Below are positions 25,365 through 34,313 of a stretch of 64,000 nt of DNA, in pieces (position 1 is the first letter of the stretch; each line of letters begins with the position of its first letter). The translations under genes were made by a program, and so were the position numbers. Source of the stretch: DATLSM01 sp963722965 (GTDB lineage Bacteria > Actinomycetota > Thermoleophilia > Solirubrobacterales > 70-9); NCBI GenBank assembly GCA_963722965.1, contig CAVROX010000015.1, forward strand, positions 1 to 64,000, read 5' to 3'. The notes under the pieces were generated by a model. It was not told where the DNA came from, did not search any database, and saw only the letters and a list, made by a program, of their open reading frames with translations.

Positions 25365-26933
25365 TCAGCCGCGCAGGCCGAGGCGACGCTTGAAATCGCG
25401 AGCGGTGAATGCCTGGGCGATGCGGCCGACCAGGCCCCGGCGCCCTTTGGTGTAGGGGTACCAGGTGGGCTCGCGCTTGCCGCCGAAGCGGGTAATCACA
25501 ACCGACTCGGTGCGACAGTACTTCTTGATCCCAGGTTCGCCGTGGCGATAGCCGATCCCCGACTGCTTCCAGCCGCCCATCGGCACGTCGGTGGCGAGGT
25601 AGTTGACTAGTACGTCGTTGACGTTGACAGCGCCGCACTCAACCCGGCGCGCGAGACGCTCGGCCCGCTCTCTCTCCCCGAACACCGAGCCCGAGAGCCC
25701 GTAGCGGCTGTCGTTGGCAAGTCGCAGTGCCTCCTCGGCGTCGCGAACCTTCATCACTCCAACCACCGGCCCGAAGGTCTCCTCGCGCATCACCTTCATC
25801 GAGTGGTCGACATCGACCAGCACGGTCGGCTCAAAGTAATCGCCGGGCCCCTCTACCCGCCCCCCGCCGGTCAGCGCTCTGGCGCCGGCGGCGAGTGCCT
25901 CGTTGACCTGCTCCTCAACAATCGCGGTCTGGTTGGGGGAGGTCATCGCCCCGACGTCCTTGCCGAAGCGACGGTCATCGGTGCCCTGGCGCAGCTTCCC
26001 GACCTCGGCTGTTAGCTTGGTGAGGAACTTGTCATAGACCGGCTCCTCGACGTAGATCCGCTCCACCGACATGCAGATCTGCCCGGAGTTCATCATCCCG
26101 CCCCAGGCCGCGGCGTTGGCGGCGCGGTCGATGTCGGCGTCGGCGAGAACGATCATCGGATCCTTGCCGCCGAGCTCGAGGCTGACCGGAGTGAGGGTCT
26201 GCGCGGCGCGAGCCATCACCTTGCGACCGGTGCGGTCAGAACCGGTGAACTGGACGAAGTCCACCGCGTCGACCAGGGCCTCGCCAGTCTCGGCGAGGCC
26301 CTGCACGCACTCCAGCACATCGGGCCCGCCGATCTCCTCCCGCCAGGCCTTCACCACTTCGGCCAGGCCAAGCGGTGTGAACTCCGAGGGCTTGATCACC
26401 ACCGCGGCCCCCGCCTGCATTGCCGGGATCGCGTCGCCGAGCGCCAAGATCAGCGGAAAATTCCAGGGGCTGATGATTCCCACCACCGGGTGGGGTCGGT
26501 ACTGGATCCGCAGCTTCTTCGCGGCGAGCAGCGGCGTGTGGGGGCGGACGCCCTCCTCGCCGATGAACCTCGCCGCCTTGGAGCCGTAGAAATTGATCAG
26601 GTCGGCCAGGTAGGCCGGCTCGTTGGAGGCGTCGGCCCGCACCTTGCCGGTCTCCAGCTGCATCGTGTCGAGGACCCGATCGGCGTTGTCCAGCAGCCAG
26701 TCGCGCAACTTGCCCAGCCAGCGGTAGCGCCCTTGGATCCCAATTGCCTCCCACTCTGGCTGGTTGGCGCGGACCCGAGCAACGACTTCGGACACCGCCT
26801 GGGGCGAGTCGACCTCGACGGTGGCGATTAGCCCGCCGGTGGCCGGGTTGTGAACCTCAAGGCGCTCGCTCGACCCGCCGGCGCTCGCTCCGTTGCTGGC
26901 CTCGGCGCTCGCCTGCGCAGTTCCACCCTCCAC
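25365..26933 (-). CDS. NAD(P)-dependent aldehyde dehydrogenase (succinate-semialdehyde type)
   Basis: 522 residues from GTG 26933, with AAGGAGGG upstream. Family motifs: PWNFPLILALGDAIPAM, VIKPSEFTP, FTGSDRTGRKV, LELGGKDPMIV (catalytic Glu), GGMMNSGQICMSVERIYV (catalytic Cys), EETFGPVVGV and NVNDVLVNYL. The class includes long-chain, coniferyl and succinate-semialdehyde enzymes; the C-terminal tail (GRRGLVGRIAQAFTARDFKR) suggests a membrane-associated form acting on lipophilic aldehydes. The substrate is uncertain. A 20-base palindrome lies 17 bases before the start, suggesting TetR-type repression. Confidence 0.88.
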   Translation of the reverse strand: MEGGTAQASAEASNGASAGGSSERLEVHNPATGGLIATVEVDSPQAVSEVVARVRANQPEWEAIGIQGRYRWLGKLRDWLLDNADRVLDTMQLETGKVRADASNEPAYLADLINFYGSKAARFIGEEGVRPHTPLLAAKKLRIQYRPHPVVGIISPWNFPLILALGDAIPAMQAGAAVVIKPSEFTPLGLAEVVKAWREEIGGPDVLECVQGLAETGEALVDAVDFVQFTGSDRTGRKVMARAAQTLTPVSLELGGKDPMIVLADADIDRAANAAAWGGMMNSGQICMSVERIYVEEPVYDKFLTKLTAEVGKLRQGTDDRRFGKDVGAMTSPNQTAIVEEQVNEALAAGARALTGGGRVEGPGDYFEPTVLVDVDHSMKVMREETFGPVVGVMKVRDAEEALRLANDSRYGLSGSVFGERERAERLARRVECGAVNVNDVLVNYLATDVPMGGWKQSGIGYRHGEPGIKKYCRTESVVITRFGGKREPTWYPYTKGRRGLVGRIAQAFTARDFKRRLGLRG

Positions 26934-26950
26934 CTGACCGCCCTCCTTCT

Positions 26951-26970
26951 AGTTGGCTGGTCAGCCAACT
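26951..26970 (-). promoter_or_regulatory. Palindromic operator upstream of aldehyde dehydrogenase
   Basis: AGTTGGCTG, two bases, then CAGCCAACT: perfect 9-bp arms, typical of TetR-family sites. On the minus strand it overlaps a possible -10 element (TACAGT). It shares TGACCAGYCAA with the site at 38003-38018 upstream of the nitrilase-TetR operon. Confidence 0.6.
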
Positions 26971-26997
26971 GTAGCCGCTCGCGCGCACCCGGAAGCC

Positions 26998-29316
26998 TCA
27001 GGCACCGATGCGCTCGCCAGCCTGCCGCCGTCGGGGATGGGGCTCGAGCCTGACCGGGGCTGCGGAGAGGGCCTGTACTCGAAGGTCGCTCCAGGTCAGG
27101 CCCTCGCGGACAAGGGCCGGCAGACCGAGGGTGACGGCGGTGGCGATCTCCACAGCCTGCAAGATCACGCCGTAGGCGAGGGCGTCTGCGGTGTCGATGC
27201 CGAATCCCGTGTGGAGGACGCTGATCACCGCGAGCTGGAAGACCCCGATGTTCGCCGGGGTCGCCGGCACGACCGCGGTGACGTTGACGGCGAACAGCAC
27301 CGCGGCGGCGGCGCCGATCCCAGCCTGTCCGTTGAGGCCGAGCGCGTACAGCAACGCCCAGCAGGCCGAGAGCTGGATCGCCCAGGCGCCGAGCTGGGCG
27401 ATCGAGGCGGCCGCCCCGCGCCGCGGCTCGCGGAAGATCGCGAGCCCCGCACGCACCTGGAGCAGGGCTCCCTGCAGCGCTGCCCCGAGCCGAGCCAGGC
27501 GGCCGTTGCCGTTGCGGCGCATCAGCGCCGGCGCAAACAGCACCAAGACGAGCAGCAGCACCGGCAGGAGGCTGAAGGCAAAGAGCGCCTGCGTGCCGGA
27601 GTGAAAGAGGGGCGTGGTCGAGACGATGACAACGCCAAGCAAAATCAGGGCGAGGAGATTGAGCATGGTCTGGGAAACCAGCGTCCCGAGCAGGACCGGG
27701 AAGGTCTCTCGCATCCTGCCGGTGCGACGAGCGAGGGACACCGCGCGCGCCGGCTCGCCCAGGCGCGCCGGCAGCGTCGCGGACATCAGCACCCCGATCA
27801 TCGTCGCTGCGGTGACGTCGCGGCGTCGAACCAGCCGGTTGGGCAGGGCAGCCCGCACGATCCAGTACCAGGAGGCGGCGCGGACGAAGAGCGAAAGTGC
27901 CATCAGCCCGCACGCCACCAACACCAGCGTCAAGTTGGAGCGGACGATGCTTTCGATCACGTTATCGATGCCGATCTTCTGCGCTGCCAGCGCCGTCAGC
28001 CCGATCCCGAACGCTCCCGCAACGCCCAGACCGGCGCGGCGGGCGAGACGACGCTGGCTCCCCTCACGGAGCGGCGGGGGATCAAGCGAGGGAAGGCGCT
28101 CTGGCCGGCGCCGCGGCCCGCCGTCAGCCGGACGCAGGCCGGCCCAATGGGCAACCCGCTCACCGGTCCCCTGCGGCTGGGGCAGCTCAATCGCCCGTTC
28201 ATAGACCTCCGTCACCCGGTCGGCAACCCGCGACCAGCCGTAGCGCTGGGCGCTGCGGCGGGCCGCCTCGCCCATCGCCCGTAGGCGCTCGGGCTCGTGG
28301 TAGGCCCGCTGCAGCTCCTCGGCGAGGCGCTGAGGGTCGGCAGGAGGGACGAGCACCCCGTCGACTCCGTCGCTGACCACGTCGCTGTAACCGGCGATCG
28401 CGGAGGCGATCACCGGCGTGCCTGCGGCGAAGGCCTCGGTCAGGACCATGCCGAAGCTCTCGCCCGAGAGCGATGGCGCGCAAAGCAGGTCGGCCGTATG
28501 CAGGTAGCGCCACAGCGTCTCGCCGGAAACCCGCCCGCCAATCTCGATCCAGCGCAGCAGCTCGGGGTCGGCCAGGTAGCGGAGTACCTCCTCGCGCTCG
28601 GCCCCGACCAGCGTGAGGCGGCAGGGCACGTGCTCGACCAGGGCGCCGAACGCGGCGAGCAGGACCGGCAGGCCCTTGCGCGCCTCAGGGCGACCGACGA
28701 ACAGCACCCGCAGCTCCTCGCTTGGTGGCTTCGGGCCGCTTGGAGCCGCGTCTACGTCGACCCCGTTGGGGACGATCTCGTACTCACCGCCGAACCAGCG
28801 CCGCCCCGTCCAAGCGGCCGCCTCCGAGACGGCGATCCTGGCCGAGAGCCGGTTGAAGACCCGCCTTGCTCCGAGCCCCGTGGCGATGCGATTGGGGATC
28901 GCCTTGGTCGAGTAGGCGTGAAAGGTGCCGACGACAGGGGTGCGAGCACCGAGGGCCGCGTTCCAGCCGACCAGCGGGACCACCGGCTCATGGACATGGA
29001 TCACGTCGAAGTCGCCCTGGCGAAGTTCCCGGCGCGGGGCGATGACGCCCCCCGCGGGGAAGGGGGCGAGGTTGGAGATCGCGCCGTTGGAGGAGAACCC
29101 GATCGAACGCCCGAGGGGGATGAAGTACTCGGGCGGCTCGCGCGAGTCCGCCCGAGCCCGGTGAGTCACGCGGCTGAACAGGCCGGGGGGATCGAAGGGG
29201 GCCAGCACGCGAACGTCGTGGCCGCGACCGAGGAACTGCTCGGCGAGCGCCTCCACGTGCCGGTTCACGCCGCCCTGGTAGCTCCAGGAATATGGCGAGA
29301 CGAGAGCTATTCGCAC
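26998..29316 (-). CDS. Fusion: GT4 PimA-like glycosyltransferase plus YbhN-like flippase domain
   Basis: 772 residues in one intact frame. Residues 1-390 are a GT-B glycosyltransferase of family 4: YSWSYQGGVNRHVEALAEQF, VIHVHEPVVPL, VFVGRPEARKGLPVLL-like core and SLSGESFGMVLTEAFAAG with the donor-binding E-x7-E pattern. This arrangement resembles PimA-type mannosyltransferases. After a proline/arginine linker (about 390-425), residues 430-745 hold about eight helices of the YbhN/LPG-synthetase membrane domain (SATLPARLGEPARAVSLARR; VNVTAVVPATPANIGVFQLA). The fusion suggests that a lipid-linked sugar is made and then flipped by one polypeptide. Upstream by 6 bases is a phosphatase-fold membrane protein. 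Confidence 0.85.
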   Translation of the reverse strand: MRIALVSPYSWSYQGGVNRHVEALAEQFLGRGHDVRVLAPFDPPGLFSRVTHRARADSREPPEYFIPLGRSIGFSSNGAISNLAPFPAGGVIAPRRELRQGDFDVIHVHEPVVPLVGWNAALGARTPVVGTFHAYSTKAIPNRIATGLGARRVFNRLSARIAVSEAAAWTGRRWFGGEYEIVPNGVDVDAAPSGPKPPSEELRVLFVGRPEARKGLPVLLAAFGALVEHVPCRLTLVGAEREEVLRYLADPELLRWIEIGGRVSGETLWRYLHTADLLCAPSLSGESFGMVLTEAFAAGTPVIASAIAGYSDVVSDGVDGVLVPPADPQRLAEELQRAYHEPERLRAMGEAARRSAQRYGWSRVADRVTEVYERAIELPQPQGTGERVAHWAGLRPADGGPRRRPERLPSLDPPPLREGSQRRLARRAGLGVAGAFGIGLTALAAQKIGIDNVIESIVRSNLTLVLVACGLMALSLFVRAASWYWIVRAALPNRLVRRRDVTAATMIGVLMSATLPARLGEPARAVSLARRTGRMRETFPVLLGTLVSQTMLNLLALILLGVVIVSTTPLFHSGTQALFAFSLLPVLLLVLVLFAPALMRRNGNGRLARLGAALQGALLQVRAGLAIFREPRRGAAASIAQLGAWAIQLSACWALLYALGLNGQAGIGAAAAVLFAVNVTAVVPATPANIGVFQLAVISVLHTGFGIDTADALAYGVILQAVEIATAVTLGLPALVREGLTWSDLRVQALSAAPVRLEPHPRRRQAGERIGA

Positions 29317-29322
29317 GAGGTG

Positions 29323-31280
29323 TTAAGGGTAGTCGATCAGGCGGGCCCCACCCGCTTGCCGGCTCTCGGCCCAGACGTAACCGACGAACACCGCTAGATA
29401 GGCCCCACCGATCTCCAACATCAGCGCTCCGGAGTCGTTTGCCAGCGCCCCAACTACAACCGCCACGAGCCCGCCGAGCAGCCCGGCCCGCATCGCCGGC
29501 AGCCCCCGCACCCAGGCACGCAACCGATCGCGCCGCAGCACGGCCAGCGCAACGACGCCGAGGATCAGCGGCAAAAAGACAAAGACGATCGGGCGCACGA
29601 AGCTGCGGGCGGAGAGCTCCAGACGTCGCTGAGCGACGTCGGCGAGCTGGCTGAAGCCACCCGCGTCGAGCACCGTACGGGTCAAGTGCGCGTTGGCTCC
29701 CGAGACCAGGTCGGCTAGGGCCAGCAGCCCAACCGCAACGAACGGCGCGGCGAGGGCGAGCAGCAGCGCCCGCCGGCGGCGAGCTGCAATCGCCGCCGCG
29801 GCGACCGCCGCGCCGGCGGGGAAGTCGATCGCTGCGCCAACGTCGGCGCCGAACTGCCCGACCGCGAAGATCGCCGCGAAGGAGAGACCGACCACAAGAA
29901 ACACGAGGGCGCAAGCGCTGGCAGAAAGCCGCGGGGCAAAACCGACAAGCCCCGCTCCGGTCCCGGCGATGACGAGCACGGCAAGCAACGCCTCCAGCTC
30001 GTTGCCGATCCCATAGAAGCGCACCCCGAGCCCCGGATTCGGCCCCAATAGGGAGACGGTGGTCAGCGGCGAGCCGGCGATCACGTCGATCGCGTAGACG
30101 AGGACGGTCGCCGCCGAGGCAAACGCCAGCGCCCGGTAACCGCCAAGTAGGGCCAGTGTGAGCGCCGCCAGGAGCGGCGCCCCAAGGATCGTCACCGCCT
30201 GTTCGGCAGGCTGGCTGGGTTCAAATGCAGCGACTAAGAGCAACACCAAAGGCAGGTAGACAACGCTGAGACCAAGGAGGCGAACCCCCGGACGGGCGAG
30301 GCGGCCCCCGCTGAGGGCGACCGCCAGCCCGAGAGCCGCCAGCCAGACGGCGAGGCCGACGCCGATGACCGGCCCCCGCCTGCCGGAGATGGCTGCCATC
30401 CGGTCTCCCAGCGAGACAACCTCCCCGGGTCGACGGATCCCTGCGAGCGGATCGGCTGCCCTGACATCTGCGGCGGAATCGCGATCCCCAGCCGCAGCAG
30501 GATCGTCGGCGCAATATCGGTCGCCAGTACGTACCCGTTCATCCGCGTGCTGGCGGAAGTGAGGTTTCCATCAAAGCCCCGGCCGGCGATTCCGATCGAC
30601 AACGCTCGGTCGTTGGCAGGGGGTGGCCTCCCGATCGCGATCAGCAGGTCTTTGCCGCGGAGGCTGTGGACGAGCGCCGGAAGTTGGCGCAGGGTGGAGC
30701 TGCGGACTTCGAAGGTCTCGGTGGCGTGCGCTTGGGAGGCCTTGCCCGTTTCCTTCGCTGAGGCCGCGGTGGCGCTTGGCAACCCGGACACCGAAAAAGG
30801 ACAGGCCGCTCCCCCCGCCGACCGCACCCCGACGCCGGCCGCCTCAAGGGTCAAAGCGAGCAGCCCGGGAACGATTTCCGCCGGAGCCGATTGCGCCCGC
30901 TTGACCACCGCCTCCCACCAAGCCGCGCAACTACCGGCTTCGGCCGAGGTGGGCAGCTGCGAGCTGTAGAGCGAGTCAAAGACCCGGTTGCCCTGGGTGA
31001 TATCGAGGAAGGTCTGCGCCGCCGGTACATTGCCAAGCCCCGCGCTGAGCAACCCGAGTGAAACGCCGCGGACCTTCGCCAGCTCCTCGATCTCGGTTCC
31101 GTTGGGCAGCAGAGCGAGGATTACGCGTGTATGGGGAGTCCGGGTGCGGGGTCGAGGGTAGGGCGCGCTTGCGCGGTTTGCAGCTGGACCAGACGCCCAC
31201 GCCGCAGCGGATAAGCCGAGCTGAGCCCCGCACCGAGATAGCAGGCAAACCGACAGGGCAACGACCGCTATCGTCAGCAC
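29323..31280 (-). pseudogene. Alkaline-phosphatase-fold protein with polytopic C-terminus, frameshifted
   Basis: Two frames join at a break near 30424 (a GGGG run on the coding strand) to give about 650 residues. A signal segment (LTIAVVALSVCLLS) follows a likely GTG near 31280. The extracytoplasmic half includes SLGLLSAGLGNVPAAQTFLDITQGN and the phosphatase/sulfatase-type ending ATDIAPTILLRLGIAIPPQMSG. The second half has about ten hydrophobic helices, including GIGNELEALLAVLVIAGTGA. The catalytic metal residues are not obvious, so it may be inactive as a hydrolase. It is probably part of an envelope-glycolipid unit with the following GT4-flippase gene. Confidence 0.65.
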
Positions 31281-31281
31281 G

Positions 31282-31986
31282 GTGGCCGACCGGACTTTCG
31301 CCAAGTTCACGTTCTTCAAGATCGATCCAGCCTGGCGTCGTCGTGACTCCGACCTCAGGGCCGTTGACAAGCAGGAGTTCCTCGCAGCATGCGAAGACTT
31401 CGCCACCGACCGCGCGCTGCGCGCGTACTCAACCATAGGCACCCGCGGTGACGTCGACCTCCTCCTCCTCACCCAGAGCCCGAACCTCGACGATCTCCAT
31501 ACCTTCCACGTCGTCCTTGGCCAGAGCGGGCTTGCCAAATGGGCCCGGACGCCGCACTCATTCCTCTCGATGACCAAACGCTCGCCCTACTCCGACGAGC
31601 AAGCGCGACCGGAGATCTGCGTCTCAGAACGCAGGTACCTCTTCCTCTACCCGATGGTCAAGCAGCGCCGCTGGTACGGGCTGGCGGCGGAGGAGCGCGG
31701 CAGGATCATGAAGAACCACATTGAGATCGGCCGTCGCTACCCGGAGATCACGATCAACACCTCCTACTCGTTCGGGCTCGACGACCAGGAGTTCGTCGTC
31801 GCCTTTGAGGGCGATGACCCAGGCATGTTCCTCGACCTCGTCAACGAGCTGCGCCCGACCGAGTCAAGCGAGTACACCGAGCGGGAGACCCCGATCTTCA
31901 CCTGCCTAGCGATGTCGGTGCACAAGGCGCTGGACGCGCTCGACGGCGCACCGAGCATCGCCCGAGAGGTCCTTACGCCGCGGTGA
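31282..31986 (+). CDS. chdC: Coproheme decarboxylase (HemQ/ChdC), chlorite dismutase family
   Basis: 234 residues from a GTG start. The chlorite-dismutase fold is recognisable in TIGTRGDVDLLLLTQSPNLDDL, YLFLYPMVKQRRWYGLAAEERG and NHIEIGRRYPEITINTSYSFG, with the conserved histidine and the DDQEFVVAFEGDDPGMFLDLV segment. In Gram-positive and actinobacterial lineages this enzyme converts coproheme III to haem b, the last step of the coproporphyrin-dependent pathway. Other haem genes are not in the window. The start abuts the divergent phosphatase-fold gene, so one of the two starts may be mis-set. Confidence 0.8.
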   Translation: MADRTFAKFTFFKIDPAWRRRDSDLRAVDKQEFLAACEDFATDRALRAYSTIGTRGDVDLLLLTQSPNLDDLHTFHVVLGQSGLAKWARTPHSFLSMTKRSPYSDEQARPEICVSERRYLFLYPMVKQRRWYGLAAEERGRIMKNHIEIGRRYPEITINTSYSFGLDDQEFVVAFEGDDPGMFLDLVNELRPTESSEYTERETPIFTCLAMSVHKALDALDGAPSIAREVLTPR

Positions 31987-32075
31987 GCGCCAGCGCCCTC
32001 AGCTACGCGCTCAACATCAGGACCGACTGATCCGGGGCGATAGGGGCGAGTAGCAGCCGCGACAGTGACCTGCCT

Positions 32076-32222
32076 GTGATCTGCGCCTCCTGTGACCGGC
32101 GGGGTGGGTCGAGATTGAGGAGGCGGTGGCCGAGATCGAGTCGTTTCGCCGCTTAAAGCCGCCCCAGATCGGTCATGGAATCTGCCCGCAATGCGGCGAG
32201 CTGCTGTTGAGGACTTTAAGCG
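32076..32222 (+). pseudogene. Small Cys-rich (ICASC...HGICPQC) module, one frameshift
   Basis: From GTG 32076 the reading VICASCDRR, after adding one G in the run near 32100, continues WVEIEEAVAEIESFRRLKPP and QIGHGICPQCGELLLRTL. CxxC followed by HGICPxC is the four-cysteine module usually found at the C-terminus of response regulators and PAS proteins. Here it stands alone with about 50 residues. The downstream end is unclear because no stop follows directly. It may be a remnant or a small zinc protein. It fills part of the 272-base gap between chdC and fprA. Confidence 0.35.
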
Positions 32223-32258
32223 CCACGGGCAAGGCGTTCCCTATCCTTCCGCGTTCTG

Positions 32259-33671
32259 ATGAGCAAGGTTGGAACCGCAGAGAACCCCCTTCGGGTTGCC
32301 ATCGTCGGCGCCGGCCCCTCCGGCTTCTACGCCGCTGAGCACATCCTCAAAGACAGCGATGTGCATGCCCAGGTCGACATATTTGACCGCCTCCCCACCC
32401 CCTTTGGCCTCGTCCGCGGAGGCGTCGCTCCCGACCACCCAAAGATCAAGTCGGTGATTCGTGTCTATGAGAAGACGGCGGCACGCGAGGGCTTCCGCTT
32501 CTTCGGCAACGTCAAGGTCGGTCACGACATCGAGGTCGAGGACCTCGAGCGGCATTTCCACGCAATCGTCTACACGGTCGGCTGTGAGACCGACCGCCAG
32601 CTCGGCATTCCCGGCGAGCACCTACCTGGCAGCCACGCCGCCACCGCCTTCGTCGGCTGGTACAACGCCCACCCCGACTACGCCGCAGAGGAGTTCGACC
32701 TCTCCTGCGAGCGGGCGGTGGTGATCGGCAACGGCAACGTTGCGATGGACGTTGCCCGAATGCTGGCGTTGACCGACCACGAGCTGCGCCAGACCGATAC
32801 CGCAGACCATGCGATTGAGGCGCTTGACCGCAGCTCGATCCGCGAGATCGTCGTTCTCGGCCGCCGTGGTCCCGCCCAGGCAGCCTTCACCAACCCCGAG
32901 ATCAAGGAGCTCGGGGAGATGGAGGACGTCGACGTCATCGTCGACCCAGCCGACGTCGAACTCGACCCGGCCAGCCGGGCCTATCTCGACTCCGAGGAGG
33001 CCGACAAGACGACCCGCGTCAACGTTGAGACCCTTCAGGGGTTCTCCCGGCGCAGACCCAAGGGGAGGGGCAAGCGGATCGTCCTTCGCTTCCTCACATC
33101 GCCGCTTGAGATCGACGGCGACGGCAGGGTCGAGAGGATCCTGATCGGGCGAAACGAGCTGATCGAGGAGGCCGGCGCCTTGCGCGCCAGGGACACCGGC
33201 GAGCGCGAGGAGCTGGGATGCGGACTGGTGCTGCGCTCGGTCGGCTACACCGGCGTGCCGATCGAGGGTGTTCCCTTCGACGAGAAGCGCGGCCTGATTC
33301 TCAACGACGGAGGCCGGGTTCTCGATTCCCACGACGCCGGCCACAAGGTCGGCCACTACGCCGCCGGCTGGATCAAGCGGGGTCCTTCCGGCGTGATCGG
33401 AACCAACAAGAAAGATGCCCTGGAGACGGTCCAACATCTGCTAGCCGACGTCGACTCCGAGAGCCTGCTCAGCCCCACAAGCCCGGACCCCGCCGCGGTC
33501 GAGGAGCTCCTTGCTGCACGCGGCATCCGCTTCGTCAGCTTCGAGGACTGGCAGGCGATCGACCAGGTTGAGATCGGACGCGGCGAGCCGCACGGGCGCC
33601 CCCGCGTCAAGTTCGTCAGAGTCGAGGAGATGCTCGAGCACGCGGGCGCCCTCGATACGGCCGAGCGCTGA
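32259..33671 (+). CDS. fprA: Ferredoxin-NADP+ reductase, FprA/adrenodoxin-reductase type
   Basis: 470 residues. An FAD Rossmann motif (VAIVGAGPSGFYAAEHIL) near the start is followed by PTPFGLVRGGVAPDHPKIKS, the NADP motif VVIGNGNVAMDVARML, LGRRGPAQAAFTNPEIKELG and the C-terminal FAD site GWIKRGPSGVIGTNKKDA. These match mycobacterial FprA and adrenodoxin reductase. It passes electrons between NADPH and ferredoxin. The stop overlaps the bolA start (TGATG), so it is co-translated with Fe-S trafficking proteins, suggesting a role in supplying electrons for Fe-S or P450 systems. Confidence 0.92.
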   Translation: MSKVGTAENPLRVAIVGAGPSGFYAAEHILKDSDVHAQVDIFDRLPTPFGLVRGGVAPDHPKIKSVIRVYEKTAAREGFRFFGNVKVGHDIEVEDLERHFHAIVYTVGCETDRQLGIPGEHLPGSHAATAFVGWYNAHPDYAAEEFDLSCERAVVIGNGNVAMDVARMLALTDHELRQTDTADHAIEALDRSSIREIVVLGRRGPAQAAFTNPEIKELGEMEDVDVIVDPADVELDPASRAYLDSEEADKTTRVNVETLQGFSRRRPKGRGKRIVLRFLTSPLEIDGDGRVERILIGRNELIEEAGALRARDTGEREELGCGLVLRSVGYTGVPIEGVPFDEKRGLILNDGGRVLDSHDAGHKVGHYAAGWIKRGPSGVIGTNKKDALETVQHLLADVDSESLLSPTSPDPAAVEELLAARGIRFVSFEDWQAIDQVEIGRGEPHGRPRVKFVRVEEMLEHAGALDTAER

Positions 33672-33907
33672 TGGCGGCCGACCTGGGGGAACTGAAGGCG
33701 ATGATCGAGGCGGCGCTGCCCGGCGCTAGGGCCGAGGTGATCGACGAGACCGGCGCCGGTGACCACCTGCGGGCGACGGTTGCCGCTCGCCAGTTCGAGG
33801 GGCTCTCGCGGATCGACCAGCACCGTCTGGTCAAGGCGGCGGTAAGGGAGCGATTTGAGGACGGCACCATTCACGCCCTATCGGTGCGGACCGAAATCTC
33901 CGGGTAG
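33671..33907 (+). CDS. bolA: BolA-family protein
   Basis: 78 residues covering the whole BolA fold: DLGELKAMIEAALPGARAEV, DHLRATVAARQFEGLSRIDQ and HRLVKAAVRERFEDGTIHAL, with the invariant His and the FxG...R-x2-QHRLV helix-turn motif. BolA proteins pair with CGFS glutaredoxins to hold a [2Fe-2S] cluster. The start overlaps fprA, and the glutaredoxin gene begins 13 bases later, so the partnership is visible in the gene order. Confidence 0.92.
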   Translation: MAADLGELKAMIEAALPGARAEVIDETGAGDHLRATVAARQFEGLSRIDQHRLVKAAVRERFEDGTIHALSVRTEISG

Positions 33908-33920
33908 CTACCCTGTGGCG

Positions 33921-34313
33921 ATGGCAAACCACGATCTGAAGACAAGGGTCGAAGAGCTGATCGCCGCCAACCGGGTGTTGCTGTTCATGAAAGGAACACC
34001 CGACGCACCGCGCTGCGGCTTCTCGATGCGGGTTGTTTCGGTGCTCGACTCCCTAGACGTTGAGTACGGGGCGATCGACGTCCTGCCCGCGCTCGGGGGG
34101 CTGCGCGAAGTGACCGCCGAGATCTCCGACTGGCAGACCTTTCCACAGCTCTACGTCGACGGTGAGCTGATCGGTGGCGCCGACATCGTCGAAGAGATGC
34201 TCGAATCGGGGGAGCTTGCCCAGCTGCTCGGGGTCGATCAGCCCGAGCTCAGCGCTACGCCCGCCCACTTGCCGGCGCAGCCATCGCAGCCGTTGCAGAT
34301 CGACGGCAGCTAG
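33921..34313 (+). CDS. grxD: Monothiol (CGFS) glutaredoxin, GrxD/Grx5 type
   Basis: About 130 residues from ATG 33921. The CGFS site (KGTPDAPRCGFSMRVV) marks the monothiol class, followed by the glutathione-binding TFPQLYVDGELIGGADIV. The proline-rich C-terminal tail (ATPAHLPAQPSQPLQ) is extra. It carries [2Fe-2S] clusters to acceptors and forms heterocomplexes with BolA. Its tail overlaps the convergent ErpA-like gene by 4 bases. Confidence 0.92.
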   Translation: MANHDLKTRVEELIAANRVLLFMKGTPDAPRCGFSMRVVSVLDSLDVEYGAIDVLPALGGLREVTAEISDWQTFPQLYVDGELIGGADIVEEMLESGELAQLLGVDQPELSATPAHLPAQPSQPLQIDGS

